Below, piece by piece: positions 1 to 5,238 of a stretch of 43,561 bases of DNA (positions are counted from its first letter, which is position 1; every line of letters starts with the position of its first letter). The stretch spans positions 1 through 43,561 of the IMG/VR virus record IMGVR_UViG_3300048839_000448; one strand, 5' to 3'. Source of the DNA: a virus. Made by a program: the position numbers and the translations under genes. Under the pieces are notes generated by a model. That model was not told the DNA's origin. It saw only the letters and a list, made by a program, of their open reading frames with translations, and did not search any database.

Positions 1-89
1 CCATCGTCGCCGAAGAAATACTCGAAGTCGCCTAAAAAGGCGGCGTGGCCCTTGCTGCTGCTGCTGTCGTTCGCCGGGGTACTGCTCAT
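1..89 (-). CDS. 5' end of a leftward gene, probably the N-terminus of the pentapeptide-repeat protein
   Basis: The gene starts at ATG 89-87 and runs off the left edge after 29 codons (MSSTPANDSSSSKGHAAFLG...). An AGGAG ribosome site lies about 7 nt upstream of the start, and a near-consensus promoter lies at 127-156. The visible part has a Ser run and an aromatic, acidic stretch (FEYFFGDDG) with no known motif. If the contig is circular, this gene reads directly into the pentapeptide-repeat gene entering at 43561 on the same strand. The two frames differ by one base at the junction, as expected if repeat units were lost or miscounted in assembly. It could instead be a separate small gene. Confidence 0.6.
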   Translation of the reverse strand, partial: MSSTPANDSSSSKGHAAFLGDFEYFFGDD

Positions 90-126
90 ATCGTCGCTCC
101 TGCTGTGCTTCCGTATCATGTATACC

Positions 127-156
127 AGTATAACATGAGTGTGCATACTCTGTCAA
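127..156 (-). promoter_or_regulatory. sigma70-type promoter for the gene starting at 89, with an operator-like palindrome
   Basis: On the minus strand, TTGACA (156-151) and TATACT (132-127) are separated by 18 bp. The spacer holds GAGTGTGCATACTC (137-150), which is palindromic at 12 of 14 positions and could be an operator. A CCCCCTA/TAGGGGG hairpin (166-184) lies between this promoter and the stop of the preceding leftward gene. Its T-run is in the loop rather than after the stem, so it is not a standard terminator. Confidence 0.7.
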
Positions 157-191
157 TAGGTTGTACCCCCTAAAAAATAGGGGGCACATGG

Positions 192-728
192 TTAGGACGC
201 TTTCCGATATGCGTAGGCTCTTGTCGAGAGAGCCTTGAGTTGTTTCGCGGCGTCGGCCTCGATTGGGCAAAGCGTGGTCATGGCTTCCAATGGAAAGTAG
301 ATGATACCACCTTGCCGTAGGGGGTAGTTGAGTTGTCTTCCCTTGTGGGCAACAGTGCGAGAACATGAGAGCCACCCTATCTCTCCCCCATATACGCGCA
401 TCAGCATTTCATCTACGAAGTAGATGAAGACAGGAATGGCATAGGTGGCCTTGATGTGCATATAATCTTCATAGTGGCGAACGTCGACGCCCGTATCCGG
501 GTAATAGTTCCGGCGGGCCTTGCTCTTTACCTCAACGATGAAAAGGTTCTTCTTATCCTGGCTGGCGCACAGTCGGTCAAACGGATGCGCTTTGCCAAGC
601 AGTGGCCCATAAGGGACAATTCCGCCACTAAAGAGATGGGCGTCGACCAAGCCCTCCCCTATCTTGCCCTTCTGCGTCGTTGGCTTACTCTCGAAACTAC
701 GCGACGAACTTGAGTGTTTCGTTTCCAA
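192..728 (-). CDS. PD-(D/E)XK nuclease-like protein
   Basis: 178 aa. The start is TTG at 728-726, with GGGA six bases upstream and no good ATG near. The order of acidic residues fits a restriction-endonuclease-like fold: Glu25 in an N-terminal helix (KIGEG), Asp51 in HPFDRL, and the E-x-K pair at 66-68 in FIVEVKSKAR. This arrangement is typical of Holliday-resolvase or VRR-like nucleases that cut DNA. Its first 32 bases overlap the end of the ParB/MT-A70 gene, so the two are probably translated together, perhaps as a modification and nuclease pair. The substrate cannot be told. The fold assignment is inferred from motif order only. Confidence 0.6.
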   Translation of the reverse strand: METKHSSSSRSFESKPTTQKGKIGEGLVDAHLFSGGIVPYGPLLGKAHPFDRLCASQDKKNLFIVEVKSKARRNYYPDTGVDVRHYEDYMHIKATYAIPVFIYFVDEMLMRVYGGEIGWLSCSRTVAHKGRQLNYPLRQGGIIYFPLEAMTTLCPIEADAAKQLKALSTRAYAYRKAS

Positions 729-1905
729 CTTGGTCCCAGCCTTCCCGCTTTTCGCGGCTGAAATAGTCGAGCTTGCGCCCTATGCAGAGTGCATTAACCA
801 TTGAGTAGAACTCATCAGGCTTTCGGCTATGCTCTCTCATTGGGCCTTGAATAATCGTTGTCTGGTTCGTAAGGTGGATAACCGGATTCCCTTTCACCGC
901 CATAATGCAAAACTCAGATTGAGAGCGAAGCCATTGACCCAAACCCATTCTGTCCTTTACCCATGTGAGAATCGCCACGTCCCGAAATCCCCACTTGTCC
1001 AGAAGGGTGAAACTATGCCGCATGAACTTGTGCGTAGTCCAGAGCCACAGGACGCAACTTTCGGCGGCAGGTAGTTCAATCGATCCAATTTCATCCAGGC
1101 TCATTTCTGGGTATGGGTTCGCCGCGCGCCGTCCCTCTGCGTTATAGTTGGTTCCGTACGGCCAGGGTGGGTCAACGACAAGCACCTCATATACACCGCT
1201 CGGAAGGATTATTTCCCCGGCGTCTATGGCCTGCTGCTGCTGTTGCACGCGCTCAGCGAATAGTTGTCCCTTCGCTTCGGTAACAGTGGTCGCGCGACCT
1301 TCTGAAATCCGGTGGACAATAGCTTGGCGCTCCCCTTCATTTTTCATGCGGGCGATAGCCATTAAGTCTTTCTGGCTATCCGCCACAGGGGTCTCGCGCA
1401 ACTGATCGCGCAAGTCTTCGGGAATGCTCTCTGCCACCTGGACGGCTCGTTGAATCGTGCGTGGTGATTGGCCCGTTTGCTGGGCGGTGTTGACTGAAAA
1501 CGACATTGTGTCGTCTTCAGTTCGTACTCGTGTTCCTATTCCGCTCTTCCCGCCACCCAGCGCGCCATGCTTCGTCTCAGGATGCAGCGCCTCGTAAATC
1601 CCCTTGCGCCGTGCCAGTTGTTCGCTCCGCTCCAATGCGTTCAACTCATTGCGTGCTAGGTTCTCGTCAATCTCGGCCAGTTCTGCGCGTAGCCCGTCCA
1701 GTTCGCAAATCGTCGCCTCAATCTCGCTCCACCCCAGCGACTTGCACGCTTCGAGCCGGTGGTATCCGGCAATCAACGTATAGTCCGGCGTAACGGTAAT
1801 GGCGTTAAGTAGTCCAATCTCGGCTATGGACTGCGCCAGCGTTGCAACGTCACGCAGCGCGCGGCGCTTGCTTGGTACAGTTATGCTTTCAATGGTGATT
1901 TTCAT
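697..1905 (-). CDS. ParB-domain / MT-A70 adenine methyltransferase fusion
   Basis: 402 aa with an ATG start and AGGAG five bases upstream. Residues 1-70 look like a ParB/Sulfiredoxin domain (AGYHRLEAC at 46-54). A helical middle, including an HTH-like stretch around 136-160, links it to a C-terminal MT-A70 domain with the DPPW motif at 245-248 and the family's later conserved blocks (VLWLWTTHKF, REHSRKPDE). MT-A70 enzymes methylate adenine N6 using S-adenosylmethionine. In phages this domain arrangement is usually a DNA methylase that may protect the genome from host restriction. It is the first gene of the leftward arm, driven by the promoter at 1939-1968. Confidence 0.85.
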   Translation of the reverse strand: MKITIESITVPSKRRALRDVATLAQSIAEIGLLNAITVTPDYTLIAGYHRLEACKSLGWSEIEATICELDGLRAELAEIDENLARNELNALERSEQLARRKGIYEALHPETKHGALGGGKSGIGTRVRTEDDTMSFSVNTAQQTGQSPRTIQRAVQVAESIPEDLRDQLRETPVADSQKDLMAIARMKNEGERQAIVHRISEGRATTVTEAKGQLFAERVQQQQQAIDAGEIILPSGVYEVLVVDPPWPYGTNYNAEGRRAANPYPEMSLDEIGSIELPAAESCVLWLWTTHKFMRHSFTLLDKWGFRDVAILTWVKDRMGLGQWLRSQSEFCIMAVKGNPVIHLTNQTTIIQGPMREHSRKPDEFYSMVNALCIGRKLDYFSREKREGWDQVGNETLKFVA

Positions 1906-1938
1906 AGCTACTCCTGATTGTGTTGGTCCACACGTTCT

Positions 1939-1968
1939 ATTTTACCAGAGTTTTGCGCACTCAGTCAA
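1939..1968 (-). promoter_or_regulatory. leftward promoter for the ParB/MT-A70 operon
   Basis: On the minus strand, TTGACT (1968-1963) and TAAAAT (1944-1939) are 18 bp apart, with a TGG extended -10. The -35 box is only 4 bp from the -35 box of the rightward promoter. Together they form the inverted repeat GTCAA-CAAC-TTGAC (1964-1977). Two polymerases could not bind at once, so the pair can act as a two-way switch. A partial palindrome (GTGTTGGTCCACAC, 1919-1932) lies downstream of the -10 and may be an operator. Confidence 0.75.
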
Positions 1969-1972
1969 CAAC

Positions 1973-2001
1973 TTGACAGTAGAAACACTGTGGTGTACAA
2001 T
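1973..2001 (+). promoter_or_regulatory. rightward promoter for the ribbon-helix-helix gene
   Basis: TTGACA (1973-1978) and TACAAT (1996-2001) are separated by 17 bp, a near-perfect sigma70 promoter. Transcription should start near 2008, about 30 bases before the ATG at 2037. It shares an overlapping control region with the leftward promoter. Confidence 0.8.
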
Positions 2002-2036
2002 GTTATCAATTCGCGGCGAAGAAAGGACGTTAATCT

Positions 2037-2270
2037 ATGAAGCGCATTGTATTTCACGCGCCAGACGACATGTATGAGGCTATCGAGCGCATGGCACAGA
2101 AACGCCGCGCGCCGCTCTCCGCAATCTTGCGTGAGGCGTGCGAAGAGTATCTGTCCGCGCGTGGTGTTGATGTTGATGGCCGTGTGACGTGGGGGAAACC
2201 TGCGGATGGCAGCGACGATAAGGCATCCGTGCCGGGGCAGACAATGGCTGGTGCTACGGTGATCGCGTAG
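2037..2270 (+). CDS. ribbon-helix-helix (CopG/Arc-type) DNA-binding protein
   Basis: 77 aa; GAAAGGACG lies upstream of the ATG. The N-terminus (MKRIVFHAPDDMYEAIERMAQKR...) has the beta-strand, helix, helix pattern of ribbon-helix-helix repressors: a short strand, then DDMYEAIERMAQ, then SAILREACEEYL. The C-terminal 30 residues are polar and probably disordered. As the first gene of the rightward arm beside two divergent promoters, it is the best candidate for the transcription switch regulator, possibly binding the CAACAACTTG palindromes at 1964 and 2351. That role is an inference. Confidence 0.75.
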   Translation: MKRIVFHAPDDMYEAIERMAQKRRAPLSAILREACEEYLSARGVDVDGRVTWGKPADGSDDKASVPGQTMAGATVIA

Positions 2271-2614
2271 CACCAGCCCGCCGCGTGCTGAGAGGCCAGC
2301 ACCGGCCACGCTATCATGACTCGACTCGCCCGCGTGCGCGAATCGCACGCTGTGCAACAACTTGCACAACGCTAGTGACTCGCTATGGTTTATGTTCGGT
2401 ATGCGCGCGCTAACTGGAAGCATACTTTCCTCAAAGTGTAAATGTGCGCGCGTTGATGCACATGACAAGTAGCGCGCTAGTGGGAGCATATGATCATGGT
2501 TGCGCGCAGGCGTTAAAGAGACTATACTGGTTAAACTTACATGCTTCATTATAGCACGATTTTTAACAGGACAGAATACACTCAACGCTGAGAATCGGGA
2601 AAGGAGCGATAGGC
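2271..2614. other. 344-bp non-coding region with palindromes and imperfect direct repeats
   Basis: I see no credible gene here. It holds the perfect inverted repeat TGTGCAA-CAAC-TTGCACA (2351-2368), whose core matches the palindrome between the divergent promoters. It also holds an ATGTGC/GCACAT hairpin (2442-2463), the palindrome ATGATCAT (2490-2497), and two copies of a roughly 20-bp motif (GCGCGCTA...GGAAGCATA near 2405 and GCGCGCTA...GGGAGCATA near 2472). It is probably a regulatory region. No clear promoter was found for the small gene at 2615. Confidence 0.5.
2351..2368. promoter_or_regulatory. candidate operator palindrome
   Basis: TGTGCAA-CAAC-TTGCACA is a perfect 7-bp-arm inverted repeat. 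Its core CAACAACTTG is identical to that of the palindrome at 1964-1977 covering both -35 boxes. A related sequence (GCAACAAG on the minus strand, 2921-2928) touches the -35 of the first structured-RNA promoter. Repeated occurrence suggests one regulator's binding site. Confidence 0.45.
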
Positions 2615-2758
2615 ATGGATCGTGCAATGGAGCGGGCCTTCTGGTTCGCGCTGGTAGTCTATCTCCTGATGCGTGGGAGCGCACCGCGCATTCGGGTAGC
2701 AGGGCCAGGGGCAGCTATTCCTGGCGGGCGGGCGATAGAAGTGCCCGTAAGCGCATAG
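2615..2758 (+). CDS. small single-span membrane protein
   Basis: 47 aa. It has an excellent ribosome site (AAGGAG at 2601-2606, 8 bases before the ATG) and an open frame to TAG at 2756. The N-terminal MDRAMERAFWFALVVYLL is a hydrophobic helix long enough to span the membrane; the rest is Gly/Pro/Ala-rich and short. I do not recognise it. It lies in the early region between the ribbon-helix-helix regulator and the tRNA-like element. Superinfection exclusion is one possible role for such proteins, but nothing here shows it. Confidence 0.6.
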   Translation: MDRAMERAFWFALVVYLLMRGSAPRIRVAGPGAAIPGGRAIEVPVSA

Positions 2759-2797
2759 AGCACGAGGCGCGCACGTGGGGTTCGGGGCGCGCAACAT

Positions 2798-2874
2798 GGG
2801 GATGGTTGGCGTCGAGCGCGCTTGACACCGCTCGCGGCAGGCGCGCCACCAGGGTTCGAGTCCCTGCATCTCCA
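2798..2874 (+). ncRNA. tRNA-like / tmRNA-like element with G3-U70
   Basis: GGGGATG (2798-2804) pairs with CATCTCC (2867-2873), followed by discriminator A. A perfect 5-bp T arm with loop TTCGAGT spans 2850-2866. Between acceptor and T arm there is no normal D or anticodon arm. Instead, an 11-nt stretch (UUGG..UCGA) is followed by a 9-bp helix, 2816-2824 with 2838-2846, capped by an inner CCG/CGG stem. The acceptor has a G3-U70 wobble and A73, the identity elements for alanyl-tRNA synthetase in tRNA-Ala and tmRNA. The stemless D region and extended helix recall tmRNA's tRNA-like domain. CCA is not encoded. It could also be a decayed tRNA or a host-derived integration remnant. Confidence 0.4.
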
Positions 2875-2924
2875 CTGGACGTTTCCCCCTGCCCTGGCGC
2901 AAGGAGGCACGTGAATATAACTTG

Positions 2925-2953
2925 TTGCGCGACGGGGCGAGACGCGGTATACT
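2925..2953 (+). promoter_or_regulatory. promoter of structured RNA I
   Basis: TTGCGC (2925-2930), a 17-bp spacer and TATACT (2948-2953) place the start of transcription at about 2960, exactly at block A of the RNA. The -10 context GGTATACT is close to GGTATAAT before the second such RNA. Confidence 0.6.
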
Positions 2954-2960
2954 TGACCTC

Positions 2961-3059
2961 GTCTAAGTCACATCAATATGGTATCATGAGCACGAACGCC
3001 CAGTCGGGTACCATGTGACTTAGACACTCTCATGGCACCATTCCCGACTGGGCGTTTTT
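2961..3059 (+). ncRNA. structured RNA I: interlocked A-B-C-A'-B'-C' element
   Basis: Six blocks occur in order. A (2961-2973) pairs with A' (3013-3025), 13 bp perfect. B (2978-2990) pairs with B' (3029-3041), 13 positions with one G-U and one mismatch. C (2995-3008) pairs with C' (3043-3056), 14 bp perfect. Linkers are 4, 4, 4, 3 and 1 nt, and T5 follows C'. All three helices cross one another. Helices longer than one turn with 4-nt linkers are unlikely to form together fully, so alternative folds are probable. C/C' with the T-run is an intrinsic terminator upstream of the replication operon. I know no described family with this layout. Confidence 0.7.
2995..3059 (+). terminator. intrinsic terminator formed by C/C' of RNA I
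   Basis: A 14-bp perfect stem (2995-3008 with 3043-3056) runs into TTTTT (3055-3059). The loop of 34 nt is unusually long and itself contains A' and B', so pairing of A/A' or B/B' could compete with terminator formation. No strong promoter was seen between it and the primase start at 3201, so read-through may feed the replication genes. Confidence 0.6.
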
Positions 3060-3140
3060 GATTCTGCACGACTAACCTCATCCCGTCCGACCACCCTACG
3101 CGGGCGCGGGGTGGCGAGTATCGTATATGCCTGCGAACAA

Positions 3141-3167
3141 ATAAAAAGCCGCGATGGGAGTCGCGGC
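3141..3167 (-). terminator. leftward intrinsic terminator-like hairpin
   Basis: GCCGCGA/TCGCGGC stem (3148-3154 with 3161-3167), loop TGGGAG, followed on the minus strand by TTTTTAT. No leftward gene lies before it, so it may block antisense transcription into the RNA region. On the plus strand it lies 34 bases before the primase start and could shape that mRNA. Confidence 0.45.
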
Positions 3168-3200
3168 GGCGCGGGCGCTAATTCACAGTGGAGGAACACC

Positions 3201-4259
3201 GTGAATCAAGAGAATCTTACCAAACCACCGGACGCGTGTCAAGTATTCATTGAAAATCCAGACGCGATTGAAACAATGGCGGAGTGTTACGCCACTACTC
3301 AGGATTTTCTGAACCACCTGTTTTACGGCATCCCCGGCCCAGTCTATTTTGAACTAACATTCATCGCGCCGCCTGGGGTGAACGTAGACGGGCCGCACAT
3401 TGTTACAAAGTCATACCAGATCGGCGCAGAGCTGCCGGACTGGGAATGGGTTGAGTCCATGAATAACGCGGGTTATGGGGTGTACTATGGGTTAACGCCC
3501 AAGAAAACGCGGATGCCCGAACACCGACGCAGCAATGAGTCCAACACCGCATTCTGCCAGGCGCTTTGGGTTGATATTGATTTGCAAGACAAAACGTATG
3601 CCGACAAGGACGAAGCGTATAACGCGCTGTGTGAGCACGTACCGACTGCCATCATTGACAGCGGCGGCGGGTGGCATGGCGTCTGGCGCATTCAGCCTAT
3701 CCCGGTGAACAAGACCACCCTGCCCCACCTCAAACGCACGTTGCGCGGCTTGTCGATTGCGCTCAAGTCCGATCCGAAGGTGGCAGAGCTGGCGCGAGTG
3801 TTCCGGTTGCCAGGGTACGTCAACACCAAACCGGAGCGCGCCGGGGCATGGTGCAGCGTCGTGTCGTTCGTGCCGGGCGAAATGGAATATGACTATTTTG
3901 AATACTACCGCGAGTTAGTTCCCAAACAGAAACCACGCCTCCGCATCAAGCGCGAGTTGCCGCGCGATGTCCGGCTCTCCCTGCCCCGCTGGGTGTTGGA
4001 CTACATTGAGAAAGGCGCACCAGAGGGCACGCGAAATAACAAGCTGTTCGGGGCAACGGTGGAATACCGCGTCAACGGCTACGGGTTCTCGGATGCTGTA
4101 CGCGACCTGGAACCGCGCGCCATTGCGGACGGACTGGAACCGCGCGAAATCGAGCGCACGATGGAAAGCGCGTGGCGCTCCACTGTGGGCAGCATAAACG
4201 TACCGGGGCATCTCGGCGCAATCATGGCCGCAGACGATGCGGGGGTGCGTGATGAGTAG
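3201..4259 (+). CDS. archaeo-eukaryotic-type primase / primase-polymerase
   Basis: 352 aa. The start is GTG at 3201, with GGAGG seven bases upstream; an open frame extends further 5' but without a ribosome site. The catalytic pattern of AEP primases is visible: the metal-binding D-x-D in LWVDIDLQD (124-127), the glycine-rich SGGGWHGVW (154-162) with its conserved His, and RVFRLPGYVNTK (199-210) typical of RepB-like and prim-pol members. The C-terminal part (GTRNNKLFG..., about 275-340) resembles a PriCT helical domain. It should make primers, possibly extending them, at the origin at 4602-4680. It is followed directly by the initiator and helicase, with overlapping stop and start codons. Confidence 0.85.
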   Translation: MNQENLTKPPDACQVFIENPDAIETMAECYATTQDFLNHLFYGIPGPVYFELTFIAPPGVNVDGPHIVTKSYQIGAELPDWEWVESMNNAGYGVYYGLTPKKTRMPEHRRSNESNTAFCQALWVDIDLQDKTYADKDEAYNALCEHVPTAIIDSGGGWHGVWRIQPIPVNKTTLPHLKRTLRGLSIALKSDPKVAELARVFRLPGYVNTKPERAGAWCSVVSFVPGEMEYDYFEYYRELVPKQKPRLRIKRELPRDVRLSLPRWVLDYIEKGAPEGTRNNKLFGATVEYRVNGYGFSDAVRDLEPRAIADGLEPREIERTMESAWRSTVGSINVPGHLGAIMAADDAGVRDE

Positions 4260-5238
4260 CCTCCTGCTGAAAGAACAGCCCATTGTTGTGTTGCCAGCGC
4301 TAGCTAAGGCTGTGGGGTTAAATGAAGCCATCTTCCTACAACAGCTTCATTACTGGCTCAACAAGGTTCCCAGCAGTCAAAATCTTGGACGTGTTACCGA
4401 GGGGATAGCCTGGATATACAACGATTACAAGACGTGGCAAGAAGACAACTTCCCGTTCTGGTCCATACCGACGATTCGCCGCACCGTGTCATCACTCGAA
4501 AAACAGGGGCTTATTACCACCGAAATCGAGTCAGACGCAATGGTGAACGGTGGAAAACGTAAGTGGTATACCATCAACCGTGAAGCCGTTGAATCAATAG
4601 GGTCTGATCATTTTGATCAGACGGTCGGATCAAAACGATCAGACGGGTCTGATCAAAATGATCAGACTATATATATAGAATCAGAGACTACAGCAGAGAC
4701 TACAAAACCTGAAACGGTTGCCACGCCACTTCCTGAATACTCGGATATGGCGGCTAACGCCGATGCTGGCGCATTGGAGAGCAGCGAAACTACCGAAGAC
4801 GTGGAAGCGCGTGCTGTGGATGCAGAAGCGCCGAGCGAGTTTCGCGCCATCCAGGGGCAAGCTGTGGAAGTCGTCTACAAGGGTAACGCCAAGCAATATG
4901 GCAATGCTGGCCTATTGGCACGCTGGGCATTGTGCGACGTGGAGAAGTTGAACACGCCGCGCGGCAAGCAATGGCTGGGCTGGTTGCCAGACGCACCGTT
5001 TACGCTTGTGGAGTTTGATGCCTTCCTGATGCAGTATAGCGAGCGCAATATCGAGTGGCCATCCAGTCCTGAGAAGTGGAACAAGCAGGCGTATGCCTTC
5101 CGGCACGATTCGCGCCGCGCGCAGTATATGCGCCGCGCAATGGAAAAGCACACCCCTCAGACGGAAATCAAGCCGTCCGCGTATGAGGTGGCAATGGAAG
5201 CTGCGAACAGCGTAGTGTCTGGCGAGGCGGCAGCATGA
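4252..5238 (+). CDS. phage replication initiator (winged-helix replisome organiser)
   Basis: 328 aa; ATG at 4252 overlaps the end of the primase gene, after GGGGGTG. Residues 1-110 form a winged-helix domain of the phage replication-protein type (LNEAIFLQQLHYWL, then WSIPTIRRTVSSLEKQGLI, then a strand KWYTIN). A polar, acidic linker (about 120-195) is encoded by the iteron-bearing DNA. The C-terminal part (LLARWALCDVEKL...FLMQYSERN) is a second helical domain that may contact the helicase. Such proteins bind origin iterons and load the helicase, which here is the next gene with an ATGA overlap. Placing the origin inside the initiator gene mirrors the lambda O arrangement. Confidence 0.7.
   Translation: MSSLLLKEQPIVVLPALAKAVGLNEAIFLQQLHYWLNKVPSSQNLGRVTEGIAWIYNDYKTWQEDNFPFWSIPTIRRTVSSLEKQGLITTEIESDAMVNGGKRKWYTINREAVESIGSDHFDQTVGSKRSDGSDQNDQTIYIESETTAETTKPETVATPLPEYSDMAANADAGALESSETTEDVEARAVDAEAPSEFRAIQGQAVEVVYKGNAKQYGNAGLLARWALCDVEKLNTPRGKQWLGWLPDAPFTLVEFDAFLMQYSERNIEWPSSPEKWNKQAYAFRHDSRRAQYMRRAMEKHTPQTEIKPSAYEVAMEAANSVVSGEAAA
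4602..4680 (+). repeat. replication origin candidate: three palindromic iterons plus AT-rich tract
   Basis: Three 21-bp near-palindromes start at 4602, 4624 and 4647. Each begins GTC(T/G)GATCA and ends (T/C)GATCAGAC around an A- or T-rich centre. Spacing is 22-23 bp, about two helical turns, which puts them on one face of the DNA. They are followed at once by TATATATATAG (4669-4679), a likely unwinding element. The iterons are in frame within the initiator gene and contain many GATC sites, a possible adenine-methylation target. Confidence 0.75.

Noticed and set aside
163-187. Intrinsic terminator after the PD-(D/E)XK gene
   Set aside because: The hairpin is strong, but the T-run lies in its loop and no T-run follows the stem on either strand.
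1965-2684. 239-codon leftward open frame
   Set aside because: It covers both divergent promoters and the ribbon-helix-helix gene, has no ribosome site, and its composition is that of a shadow frame.
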